Part shown: positions 10,795 through 21,110 of the stretch, piece after piece | Numbering within the stretch: position 1 is the stretch's first letter | Layout of the letters: the number at the start of each line of letters is the position of its first letter | Assembly: GCA_040954595.2 (NCBI GenBank) | Contig: CM082583.2 | Coordinates: 1,612,001 to 1,676,000 of the forward strand | DNA: 64,000 nucleotides | From: Balanoglossus misakiensis | Lineage: Eukaryota; Hemichordata | Reading direction: 5' to 3' | The notes under the pieces: model-generated | The model's database searches: none | Seen by the model: only the letters and a program-made list of their open reading frames with translations | What the model was told of the DNA's origin: nothing | Program-made: the position numbers and the translations under genes

Positions 10795-11965
10795 TGTAGC
10801 CCGCATATTTTGCCATGGTATTTAGTACCGGTATATGACGACTAGCAAGGGAGTTGTATGTAATACGACCTAGCTAGGGGGTCTGTTTTTCGGAAAACTT
10901 TCTAGAACTTGAGTATGGCGTCAATGATGAGTTTGATCGCCGATGCGGATTTTTGATCGAGGTGTTTTGGCGTGGTGAGTGTAACGACGGACCTGCTACT
11001 TCGAGGCAGACTCCCGCCGGGTCCGATGCCTAGGTAGATGCCGTATTGTCCCGGGATGGACTGTTTTCGCAGGGATATAGTCGTTCGGAATCACCACATG
11101 TGAGTAGGCGGATTTCGCGCACGTGACGCAGGGAAGGCTGAACTGTTTGTGTAGAGGCCTGCGGAGGATTTGGATGTTGCCCGTCGGGAGTGAAGACAGA
11201 CATTTCGTAGTGAGTTGGTGTTGGTTTATTGACATTCTGTGCTTTCATGAGCAGTGCTTATTTCGTCCTTTGAACGTTTCTGGGACGATTCCAGTGAATT
11301 TTGCCGATTGATGAACAATAGACTGTGTAGGAGTGTCCCGGATGTAATCGTGTTCTTATTACCGGAGCTGGACGATTACACGAAGTTTGCCGAGCGCCCG
11401 AGTGACATCCGTGAAGCGACCACGCCCACAGACGTTGGAAGGTCGTAGCCTGGCATCCGCGCCTCGTCACGGACTTTCCTGAGTGTGACCGACATCGAGT
11501 TTCGTCACGTGTGTATCAGCCAGGACGTTGAGTCGCGTTTGAACTTTTTTTATGTGTAACTACGGTAAAGTTCTGCAGGGAGAGAGACATTTATTTCTGT
11601 GAACATTTTGACTTGATCAGAGATTTCTTGGAGAATCGATGCTGATATTTTCATATCATGTGTAGTGTGTGTTTGATTTTGAAGCCATAGTTTGTCAGCA
11701 ATCCTTTTGAGAGTTTTACTGCAAAATATTGTAAGTTGAGTTTGATATAGTTGTCGGTCAACACTGTAGGTGTTGTATTAGTTAATACATCCTGTTCAAC
11801 AATACATGAGAGTGTGGTAGTTTCTCATTTCACACCCTGCTCCCTGTTGTTGCAAACCTGTAAGTCAACTCCAAACGAAGAACCCCTGTGGCCCCCGCTC
11901 GAGAAATTAATTTGGCTGAGTTCCCTTGCGGCCTACACTATTTCCGTCGCGAAGAGCCGGTTACA
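10795..11965 (+). repeat. 3' LTR of Gypsy-1
   Basis: Same length and sequence as the 5' LTR by eye. It is followed by TAAG, the target-site duplication. Confidence 0.95.
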
Positions 11966-12230
11966 TAAGCTTACTGATAGGTATACATAAACATCTTATC
12001 GATGCCCGATTGTGACTGCATGTTGCAATTGGAACATGCTATGTATTAAAACGGTGCCTCACCGATTTAATCAGCCTTCATACAAACAATAGCAGCTAAG
12101 CAGCTATCGTGAAATGCGACGCCAAGTGATGACAAACCAATGCAAATGCAAGTAATATGGCTTAATGGTCACGGGTGAAGATTTTAGGGAATAGGGAATA
12201 TACATATGAAGTATTTTACTCTGGAAAAAA
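11966..12230. repeat. dispersed sequence split by Gypsy-1; paralogue at 20488-20760
   Basis: From TAAGCTTACTG onward this matches 20490-20760 with moderate divergence (shared blocks GGTATACAT, GTAATATGGCTT, GATGACAAAC/GATATGACAAAC). The sequence just left of Gypsy-1 (about 2880-2941) matches 20450-20490. Gypsy-1 therefore inserted into one copy of a pre-existing repeat or duplicated intron. Confidence 0.7.
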
Positions 12231-12402
12231 ATATGCCAATTTTAGCAGCTATAGGGTTTTTAAAGCGCGGGCGAAGTATGAACAGATGCAGTAAATATCG
12301 ATACATTGTATTTTGGAGGTTTCTCATAACCATGATTGGTTGGCTTATTATGCGGCGTTTTCTAAATAAAAGGAACAATATTAATTTATTGTTGGGGCTC
12401 AC

Positions 12403-12475
12403 CTCCGTTAACATCTTGCCGTCTCTGCTGAGTTTTGGCATCTTCCGGCGGCACGTGTTTGTCCTTTAGGGCATG
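12403..12475 (-). CDS. second exon of a putative secreted-protein gene
   Basis: Bounded by an acceptor TTTTACAG and a donor GGAG|GTGAGC. It starts in phase 0, which fits the donor of the exon at 12703, and ends in phase 1. It encodes HALKDKHVPPEDAKTQQRRQ and a few more residues: a hydrophilic, charged segment with no recognised domain. The intron between the two exons is 227 bp. The next exon is not found before the Gypsy-1 insertion. Good splice signals and matching phase are the main support. Confidence 0.5.
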
Positions 12476-12702
12476 CTGTAAAATATTTAGAATAGCGCTG
12501 CCATTTGATCAAAGGATAAGCTGGCTTCGCGTGTTAGGGATGTGTGTCTGACGACTATGCCTCGAAGCAAAAGACACAGCCGACCCTGCCACGCAGATTC
12601 ATTTGTTGTGTCACACATTTTCGATCCAAGAAGAGAATATCAACCTTGACGTTGCGAAAATGACAAGAAACTTTCACTCATATAGGTTGTGTGATTACTT
12701 AC

Positions 12703-12840
12703 CCGCAACTTGTTGGGAATTGCTGTCACCAGAGGTGCCCACAGCGTGAAAGCCAGAATGACTGCGACGCCTGCATTGGAGTTCGTCATGAATGGAAACA
12801 TCGATGAACACGTTCGGTCTTCGATGAGGCTAGTGTCCAC
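12703..12840 (-). CDS. first coding exon: signal peptide of a putative secreted protein
   Basis: 46 codons from the first ATG to the donor CGG|GTAAGT (phase 0). A second in-frame ATG at residue 18 would give an almost ideal signal peptide: MTNSNA, a hydrophobic core GVAVILAFTLWAPLV, then a probable cleavage after VTA. With the longer start the protein would be signal-anchored or have a 17-residue pre-extension. It reads toward the pentraxin-like exon at 2682-2886, so it may be the start of that gene, with Gypsy-1 in an intron. That link is inference only. A housekeeping-type promoter lies about 500 bp upstream. Confidence 0.5.
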
Positions 12841-13334
12841 AGAATAGGCATTCTTTTATAACGCAGCTGGGAGGTGGTAAATCCATTGTGATCACCATGC
12901 TATTAGTAGCCCAAGCAGTCAAAATTTGCGAAAAATATATAAATATGGAAAAATATATCAATGGGATCAATAGTTATTAAGCACTTTTTAAAAACAAATG
13001 ACACCGTAAGATCAATTATCTTGTTTTCCGCGACAAGTTTCAACATGGTATGTCAGCGCTACCAGTGAATAATATTATTAGAAACTATGACAGCTGTAAC
13101 CGTGCGATTAATGATTTGATCAATTTTAATCATATACTTGTAAATATTTGCGCGGGTGCTGGTTTAATAAACTGTGTTGATATATAGGTGGAAGACTGTT
13201 TAGTTTTCCAGTCAATTATGTGATGTATTACGCCTGACGCTTAAATGATTTGGTCCAGGGAGAATAACCGCGTTTGGCCGGTCAAGCGAACCCTGGATCT
13301 TGCAGGCTCTGCCCACTTTCCAATCAACAACCAT
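12841..13334. other. AT-rich noncoding sequence
   Basis: No gene, RNA or element recognised. It separates the minus-strand first exon from the promoter-like region at 13335. Confidence 0.4.
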
Positions 13335-13524
13335 TGAGCATGCGCAGTTGATACTTCACATTGTAAACAAGATGGCGTCGCTGTATATGCTTCTGGACTG
13401 CTGTCGCCCGACTATGTCGGCAAAGAAGAGACGAATTTAACCAAGCAACGCCATATCGGAAGATAGAATGATCGCGAGATGAAACCGGGATATCCAACGA
13501 TTTGGCAGCCATGTTGATTGATTG
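13335..13524 (+). promoter_or_regulatory. probable promoter and first exon with NRF1 and YY1 type motifs
   Basis: GAGCATGCGCAG (NRF1-like) at ~13335 is followed about 27 bp later by AACAAGATGGCGTC (YY1-like) at 13366-13379, a pairing typical of animal TATA-less promoters. A YY1 motif at this place often marks the transcribed strand. A plus-strand donor ATTG|GTAAGT ends the putative exon at 13524. The ATG inside the YY1 motif opens a 22-codon reading frame (13372-13440). The region could also drive the minus-strand gene starting at 12840. Confidence 0.5.
13372..13440 (+). CDS. short ORF (22 codons) at the head of the putative first exon
   Basis: It begins in strong Kozak context (CAAGATGG) and encodes MASLYMLLDCCRPT plus eight residues ending KKRRI. 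It may be an upstream ORF or simply a by-product of the YY1 motif. No homologue is known to me. Confidence 0.2.
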   Translation: MASLYMLLDCCRPTMSAKKRRI

Positions 13525-14219
13525 GTAAGTCGCCGAAGTAACTATTTGCCATTGATTTGTTTACCAGAAACGGTTTGCCTTTGGAACACATTTGACCTCA
13601 CCGAAATTGATTTCAGAGTTTTTCCCAAGAACTAATGACGTTCGTTTTCACCTTTCTGTCCCGAAGTTGCAAACGTGTTGTCTCTGAGAAAATAAATGTG
13701 ATTTGTACCCGCGATAATCATAGTTCGGATTTCAACCCACAACATCAACGCCAGCCATTCACCAACATGTGCCAGATAATGTTTATCAGTCATATTTTCT
13801 CAGTCTGAATTTACAAAAGACTGATTGTATATTATGCACATTGCAATTTTAATATGTAACACGTTTGACCTGAGTGGGAGAATGGATTGAAGGGACACAA
13901 GCTTTTGTAGCCACTTATATTTTGACACTGTTTATATAAATGTTGAGCTGGCATATTTGTTCCCTTATGATGTAGTGTACCTGTTGCATTGAAATGAAGC
14001 TGTAATATTAAAGTGCAATTTAGTCCTTTGGTTTACTGGGAAAATGAGGTCAATAAATGACAGGTTTATTTAGATATATGATATATTTCTCACAAGCACT
14101 TATGCATATGTATGAGATACTTATTTATTTTTAATTTATGTATTTATTTTTAATTTATTTTGTATGTTCAGGTAATCATATGGATTTGTATGGAATCACA
14201 TACACATTAATTAAAGACT
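13525..14219. other. probable intronic sequence
   Basis: AT-rich, with no recognisable exon or element. It follows a plausible plus-strand donor at 13524. Confidence 0.3.
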
Positions 14220-14780
14220 ATCATATCACAGAAGTCGAGCCTCCACATGTGTAAGGTAACCATTTAGGTTTCATGACTAAGTTTGTTTAAGAATTCATAA
14301 AGCACGAATTCTACCTAATGAATGAATTTTCTTAGAATTTCACAACTGTGACAGGGTTTGCAGTTATGCGAAAAAGTGTTATTATTCACATACGAAACTT
14401 TTCGTATACATTTTTCTGATGGCAATGCATTTAACTTTGAACAAATATTGACGTCAGTTAGTAGTGCTATATTGTCAGTGAAATTGCTTCATCATCATCC
14501 CTCCAACCAAAGTTGAAACTGAGTTGCAAATATTGCACAGCTTGAAATCATAAAATGTTGCAAAATTGAACCAACCATTCGGTCAACGATTATGTTCTTA
14601 CAGCTATTATTAGAAGCAGACAGTCTCAGGGAACAAGATACATGGGCCTGATTTGCAAACTGAGTTGGAACTAACCTTGCCTGCCCATGGATGCGCCAAT
14701 TCAGTGAATCTTATCGTATTAAAAATGAATATGGAGAACTATTCTCTGTGTTGTGATTGTTAGCCTACATGTATACATAT
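14220..14780 (+). repeat. dispersed noncoding repeat, inverted copy at 29517-30875
   Basis: Several blocks are reverse complements of the second copy: GATGGCAATGCATTTAACTT against 30690-30712, the CCCTCCAACCAAAGTTGAAAC stretch against 29780-29810, and ACAGTCTCAGGGAACAAGA against 29668-29690. A partial third copy lies at 33075-33230 and a fragment at 30945-31010. This copy lacks the MITE found in the second copy, so it shows the empty target site. Confidence 0.75.
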
Positions 14781-16478
14781 GTACCTTGAGTGATTCCACT
14801 TTCTTCAGTGTCCTGTGAATTCAGTTGCCATAACTTGCGCTTCACACAGCGCATACATGTAGGTCTAATCAATTGGGCAACTGGGTCTTACAATATTATC
14901 TGATGCCTCTTACTGGCCGAAGGACCACAAGTTGCATTTTCACATCGCATATAAATAGAAAACCCATTAATTTCTACTGTATGATTTTATTGACGATTCA
15001 ATAGTTTCATGACTGTTAGTGTTAATTACAATACCTAAATTCCCAAATGAAAGCATGCTGTCAGTTTTCATGTGATTGATATTAATTTTACAATTTCAAA
15101 ATATGCTTAGCTCTGAATGATTATGAACATATCAAACTTCATGTTAAATAAACTGTCTTGATATTGTATACATTAAGGCCTACTACCAGTGTCACAACAT
15201 TGATTTCCTGCATTTTTGCTCATGCCTTCTGACCAGTCAGTTGCCTCTGTATGTGTGTATGTAGTATGTATGGATGTATGTATGTCTGTCCACATCAAAA
15301 ACTTGAAAACCCCTTCGCGTATCCCCTTGATATTTGGTGTGTAGATGCAGGCCAGCCTGTAAATAGGATTTTGTTCATATTAAGAAGGTTGAAGTATTTT
15401 CATGATTGGTTTTATTTGATTACTCCAGAAACATACAATACAGAGTCTGTGTGGTAAGTCTTGATATTGGGTTTTTAGATGCAGGCACGCCTGTTCAAAT
15501 GAAATATGCTAATTACCTGGAGCAATGTGAAATTGATCAAAACTCAGAAACTCAACAACTGGTCAGATTGCTTTGAACATTTGTATGCATGTAGCTTATG
15601 TCACGCCTGATATACTTTCAGCTAATATCGTGAATTGTAACTAGAATTTAGAATGCTATTTCCTATAGGTAATCTTTGTTAGTATTGTTTAAATTGTGGC
15701 AAAATTTGTAATTTTTGGGAAATATAATTTTGTCATTTTTGGTCAAAAATCATTTTCTCCATGTCAGGTCAGGTTGCATTTAAATTTTGGTTTGCTTGTT
15801 CCATGAGGTAACCCAAGTAATGTTGTATATCATTTTGGTGAAATTTGCATATTTGTGGTCTTGAGGCAATTTTTGCAATTTGTATTCTTTGAAACCGCAT
15901 GTCAAATTGCTTTCAATTTTGGTAGGCATGTTCCTTGTGGTGATTGAAGTGAGATATTGTTGGATTTGTTGATATCTGAATTTTTGTGGTTGAGGCAGTT
16001 TTTGTCATTGTTGAAGAAATGTTGTTTTCACTGAAAATACTCCGATTCCTGTGAAATTGTATTAGGTTACCTGGTAGGTCATATCTGCTTGGCAATGTCA
16101 CAGCGGTGTACACACCTATTTTTGTGTAATCCAAAGTGTGTAATAACCTAGCAAATATTTACTAGTAAATCATGTATGTTCTACTTCTTACAAGGTTGAA
16201 GTATGTTGATGTCTGGGTTAAATGGGATTCTTCAGAAACATACAATACAGAGTCTGTGGTACAGTTCATGGTCACATTCAGAATTACCTAGTCTATATCC
16301 AGCCGTGTTCTGTCCGCTTTGCTTCCAAAAGTATCGTCTAGTGTCATGCATGCCACTTGCCCAATAATCTGACACCCCTTGCTGGGAAATTTGATGTAAC
16401 AAGTGTCCCTTAGTGAAATTATTAACATAAACTGAACAATGTTGATTTGGCGTAAGATTATAGTGAAGGCAGGGCTTA
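14781..16478. repeat. noncoding repeats of a dispersed family
   Basis: At 15240-15350 a short TGTATG run is followed by CATCAAAAACTTGAAA and a TTTGGTGTGTAGATGCAGG phrase. Related phrases occur at 22130-22260 and 20816-20860. 15480-15600 and 16180-16270 repeat parts of it, including AACATACAATACAGAGTCTG at 15430 and 16240. No protein coding potential seen. Confidence 0.5.
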
Positions 16479-16481
16479 TTA

Positions 16482-17772
16482 GGCCAAAAAAAAAAAGAGT
16501 TTTGTTTAGCGTCCAAGCAAAATCTCAAAATTGATGCGGTGACGCGGCTTCTTTTTTTTTTTTTTTTTTTTTTCTGCGAAACAAGAACAGCAAATATTTC
16601 TTTAATAGTCCAAAATTAGGGGGGGGGGATTTGGTCAAAGTAGGGGGGAATCATGACTTGCATAATTTATGTTAATTAGGTAAACATCAAGGAATGACAA
16701 TTTTGAACTAACTAACTGCCTTCATTCCATATTAAAAACAGCATAAGTAAATTACAACATTTTACATGTGAACTTGACAACATATTAACAGTTACAGTTT
16801 TTTCTACTTTAAATTAGTAGATTTTGCAGAGGAAGACACCAGCTTGCATAACTTTCAGGGCATGTAATTTAAAAAATGCTGGAGAGCTGAAAATAACTCT
16901 CCTGAAATTAATTACACAAGTGGTAGGAGAGTGACTGATTAACTGCTCCCCTGGCAAGTAGAGTGAAATGAATAAAATAAATGCAACTGCAAAAACAATA
17001 GTGTCTTTCTTTAATACTACACCTGAGAAAATAAATTCTTGTTTGATTTTAAAAGTTTCAGTTTTATAGCTGCCAAAATATTATATTGTGAAACCATTAA
17101 TAGTTAAATAAATTGAAGTGGTATATATTTCTTCAGATTTCTGCCTACACTTCCCCATCTGTGGCTAGGCACACTACTCAAATAAACAGTCTCTGTACAT
17201 ATTGAATGACTTTCCTTCCTAAGTAAGAAAGCAAGGTCATGGAAAACTGATACATTCTTGATAAATCGTCATGGCAGGAACGCAGTTTCTTTAATTTGCA
17301 TAAAATTGTTACGTTCTGCCAACCCATTTTCAAAAGTCGCCATAACAACAAGTTCACTTGAGTGCAGAGTGTGTGCTCTAAATTTAGACGGTATCCAGAT
17401 AGGCTGTTCCAACAATTGCACAATATAGCCCTGGAGCTAAATTACACGTAAATGAATGTGAAAGTCATCTACAACATAGTTTTGGGGGGGTGGGAAGTTA
17501 AAATGTATAGGCCAGCACGCAGTAATATCGGCCGTTTTCCCAGTGTTTTGACTGACGGTGCCTGCTATGGACGCGCATGTACTGGCCGGGTGGGCTGCTC
17601 ACGAAGGGGCGATTCAAGTGTAAAAACGGGGGAATCGCGCGATCGCGCGTCCTGGAGAAAACACTGATTAGTTGATTTCCGGGTTCGAAAATTACCCAAA
17701 AAAAAGCCTCGACGCGCATGTTTAAAAGTGACGCGCGCGAGGACGCTAAACAAAACTCTTTTTTTTTTGGCC
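16482..17772. mobile_element. nonautonomous DNA element with TTA target duplication (PIF/Harbinger-like)
   Basis: Ends are inverted repeats of ~32 bp: GGCC, an A run, then GAGTTTTGTTTAGCGTCC at the left, mirrored at 17740-17772. TTA flanks both ends (16479-16481 and 17773-17775). A 3-bp TWA target is characteristic of PIF/Harbinger. The interior is noncoding, with a 23-bp T run near 16550, G runs near 16620 and a GC-rich block (17560-17750). No transposase is visible, so it would be mobilised in trans. Confidence 0.7.
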
Positions 17773-17775
17773 TTA

Positions 17776-18059
17776 CATTGAAAATGCTATCCAGCCTTAA
17801 TTACACATTATGAATATCCTTTGTCCAATCATTGGAAAAACAATGTACCGTAGACTGGCATAGCACATTGAAGGTGAATCGCAAGTGGTCACTTTAATTA
17901 CATTACCTCAAGCAGTCTTTAACATGTAGCTATAATAAGACAAACATTCCCGGTGTAATTAACATCACTGTTGTTATTAGTATCTATCTCCGATAAGTAT
18001 CAAGTCTGCCTTATGTTATTTTAAGTCAATTGTCAGGTTCATGTACATATTTTACAACT
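17776..18059. other. noncoding spacer
   Basis: Nothing recognisable between two DNA elements. AT-rich. Confidence 0.4.
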
Positions 18060-18061
18060 TA

Positions 18062-18903
18062 CAGTAGAACGTCGATTATCCGAACAGCTAGGGGGACAGG
18101 CTTTTGGTTCGGTTATGCGATCAGTTCGGATACGCAAACTTAGGGGGGCGGGGTCACATCTGACATATAACACGCATACATAAACCCGTCCATAGTAGAC
18201 AAGACACGTCGTTTTCCATTCTATTTTTATTACTAAGTAAATTTGGATGGTTTCAAATACTGCACAAAGTAAAATTATGAGAAAGTAAAAAATAAATAAA
18301 AGAATGACGACGTGAGGTCGAGCACGTGACGCTCGCTTCATGACATAGCCATGATGGCATGGACAGTAATGGCGGAAGCAATGCGATGTCGGTCGGTTCG
18401 ATGTTTCTCGGCAGATCACTACTGGAATTACAAATGGTGAAATTTCCCAAAACCCAAGGGTTTTTAAACACTTCTACACTAGTTAACACTTTCAGGTTTT
18501 GACAAATGCCGCGAACGTTTAATGAAGAAGCCGACCATCGGTCGCAACCTTTTAGCAAGGCTGGCAAAGCTTTGCGGCTGACGAACCGTGCCATTGTCGA
18601 GCTGTTTATTTTCACACCTCTTGCGATTGCATCCAAATGATTCATACCCGGGGATACAAAACATTAACACTTTTAAGAATTAAAACATAAGGCTAATGGG
18701 CGGTAAGGTTGTTTAAAGAAATAACTTTTTAAAAGAGGAAAGTGCTGTATGATGCCTTCCTTTGACAGCGAGGGCCGTGAATATCAAACAATGATTAAGC
18801 AAGGTATACGCCTAGTACAGGTAGACTTTTCGGGGGACACAGAGTGAGTTCGGATGACAGAACAATGCGGATAATCGACGTGCGGATAATCGACGTTCTA
18901 CTG
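18062..18903. mobile_element. pogo/Tigger-like MITE
   Basis: 842 bp with 22-bp inverted ends CAGTAGAACGTCGATTATCC, flanked by TA on both sides (18060-18061, 18904-18905). This end sequence resembles the pogo/Tigger group of Tc1/mariner elements (CAGTAGAACCTCG... in known members). Partial ORFs (18039-18419 and 18253-18645, minus) show no DDE or CENP-B-type helix-turn-helix motif that I recognise, so the copy is nonautonomous or badly decayed. Confidence 0.8.
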
Positions 18904-18944
18904 TATCTATCTTGTCAAAAACTTTCGCATGTACCTAATTCTAG

Positions 18945-19265
18945 GCTTACCAGTAGGGTTATAGATACAGTGTATTATATTAACATGCATTAATATGAAA
19001 CTAAATGTTGATGGTTAATTAAAGACCCCCTTGAGCTATGGTAACCTCATTAAATATGTGCATATCTTATTATAGTGGATGTGGTAACCTGGACATGGAC
19101 AACTCTGGGGTCAAAATCTTTTAACAAACTTTTGGGTGATCTTGGGTAAACTTTGACCTACATTCCTATATCTTGGCATCCGGCACAGATACATCCTTGA
19201 CACTTGGAGTTATGGAACTAGTAATGGAATATTATGTCTTGCCTCATTAATTATGTACATACCTA
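18945..19265 (+). repeat. left arm of a ~320-bp imperfect inverted repeat
   Basis: From GGGTTATAGATACAGTGT to GACACTTGGAGTTATGGAA this mirrors 19838-20140 at roughly 75% identity by eye. It belongs to the family also present at 61280-62880 (shared: CTCTGGGGTCAAAAT, TATATCTTGGCATCC). The pogo-like MITE inserted just left of it. Confidence 0.7.
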
Positions 19266-19837
19266 ATGCCAGCCTAACCAATAGGGCTGGAAGTCTGCCT
19301 TTTTTTGGACATGATACATTTGAGATCAACATTTTTCTACAGCAGCCAGCCTTCTCTTAAAAAGAATGGACAATATAAAGGCTTTGCTGGTATACTGAAC
19401 TTTTGACTCCCTCCCTGAGACTGTGTGCCAATGACGGGATAGCCTACTCAGCGTTGGGTAGATCCTAAGAAGGCCTCAGCCAGGCATCAGATACAAAAAA
19501 CGGAAATCCAAGCTTTAATGGTGGGTTACATCGTTAACTTCCCTGCAGAGCTGATTTCTCAGACTGTGAGCCAATGACGGGTAAAGCCCCTAGGTAGGGG
19601 CCACCTAAGACAGGCCGGTCATGCTTTAGTCACAAAGAAGGGCAAGTTCAGTCATACCATAACTTTGTCTGCTGTATATGCTTCATAATGATTGCATGGT
19701 ATTTGGAGAATACATTGTCTTAAGGCAGTGTGACCAGCTAAAAAGTACTGGCAAACACAGCCAATGTGTAATAAAAAACATCTAATTTGGCTGAATAAAA
19801 GACATAAAACACAGCAAAAGCACTGTGACTAGCTGAG

Positions 19838-20140
19838 ACATAATACTCCATTATGCATTTCCATCACTCCAAGTGTCAAGGTTGCATCTGCTCTGGATGC
19901 CAAGATATAGTAATGTTGGTCAAGGTTTACCCAAAGTCACCCAAAGTTCTGTCAAACAATTTTGACCCCAATGTTGTCCATGTTTAGGTTTCTCCCTCCA
20001 CTGGATAGCCTACAATTAGATATGCAAATATTTAATGACATTACCATAGATTAAGGCGGTCCTAAATTAACCATGAAATTATAGTTTCATGTTAATTCTT
20101 GTTATTACAAAACACTGTATCTATAACCCTTCTGGAAGCC
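19838..20140 (-). repeat. right arm of the inverted repeat at 18945-19265
   Basis: Reverse complement of the left arm. The ~570-bp spacer holds a direct repeat: GACTGTGTGCCAATGACGGG at 19419 and GACTGTGAGCCAATGACGGG at 19562. No coding sequence. Confidence 0.7.
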
Positions 20141-20439
20141 ATACTTTGTTTCATGCTACCCAATATGTGAAAGTAGGTAAAAAATCAGCCAAGGTTATTT
20201 GAAATTTTGCTGAAAAAAATCCGGTCCCTGACATTTGGTAAAGGGGTCAAGACACTTGGCAACAAATTGTTGTCCCAGATTAGAACATATTCATAAAAAA
20301 CACAGGGAAAGAAGGAAGTTTTTCACAGCTTTGGTGCTTCAAATAGTAGAGAGGTTCCCAAGTTATTTCAATGAAACCTTAATGTCAACATTACATCGTT
20401 AGACTCGAACTCATCTGGCATAAAGCTGCTAGTTAAAGC

Positions 20440-20760
20440 CCTAAGGGTTGTGCCACTTTTTCATTATTTTCATCTAAGATTTGTCAATCTAAATAAGCTT
20501 ACTGCTAGGTATACATCTACATGAACATCTTGTTGACAGACGATTGTGGCTGTAATTTAAAGAAGTCAGATATTTAACAGGTACCACACCTGTTTAATCT
20601 GCCTCTATACAAAGGGTACACATCTATAGTGGTATGCATCACCTAGATATGACAAACATAAGCACTACAAGTAATATGGCTTTATGGTGGCGATTTTGAA
20701 GGATGTGGAGAAGATTTGAAAAACACTCTTGAGGAAAAAGATGTGTTAAATCTTTGAAAT
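20440..20760. repeat. paralogue of the sequence flanking Gypsy-1 (empty site)
   Basis: Left part matches 2862-2941 and right part matches 11966-12230, with a single TAAG at the junction. It is noncoding here. Confidence 0.7.
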
Positions 20761-20898
20761 GTGTTTTATTCTTTGGTTCCCATTTCGTATATGTCTATCT
20801 ACCACTGGGACCAATGTGAAATTGGCGGAAACTGGTCAAATTGCTTTAGAAATTGGTGTGTATTCATTTTGAGACCTCATGGATTTTTTTTCATTTTT

Positions 20899-21110
20899 AG
20901 CTCACGTGAAAATCACGTGAGCTTATGGTTTAGCGATGTCTGTGTGTGTGTGTGTGTATGTATGTATGTGTGTGTGTCTGTCTGTATACCCGATATCTCA
21001 AGAACCGCTGAACTGATTTCAACCAAATTTAGTACACAGGTTCAGATATCATATGGCAAGAACTGAAAAGGTTTTGGTGCGTGTGGCTTTGATATTAATG
21101 AAGTTATTTA
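20899..21110 (+). repeat. hairpin-headed dispersed repeat with TG microsatellite
   Basis: AGCTCACGTGA-AAA-TCACGTGAGCT is an exact 11-bp-stem hairpin (20899-20923). It is followed by (TG)n/(TATG)n at 20938-20985 and the phrase ATCTCAAGAACCGCTGAACT, with ACCAAATTTAGTACACAGG soon after. Similar phrases recur near 61900. This arrangement looks like a short nonautonomous element, but no duplicated target is clear. Confidence 0.5.

Larger units (their letters stand above)
2942..11965 (+). mobile_element. complete Gypsy-type LTR retrotransposon (Gypsy-1)
   Basis: Two 1171-bp direct LTRs (TG...CA) flank a primer-binding site, gag, pol and a polypurine tract. TAAG is duplicated at both ends (2938-2941 and 11966-11969). 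A related unoccupied site at 20488 reads AAATAAGCTTACTG with one TAAG, which confirms the borders. The LTRs look identical by eye and both ORFs are open, so the insertion is recent and possibly active. Domain order PR-RT-RNaseH-INT places it in Gypsy/Metaviridae. It may lie in an intron of a minus-strand host gene (exons at 12403-12840, and perhaps 2682-2886). Confidence 0.95.

Noticed and set aside
18039-18645. ORFs in the pogo-like MITE as transposase remnants
   Set aside because: No DDE triad or CENP-B/HTH motif could be recognised in either ORF.
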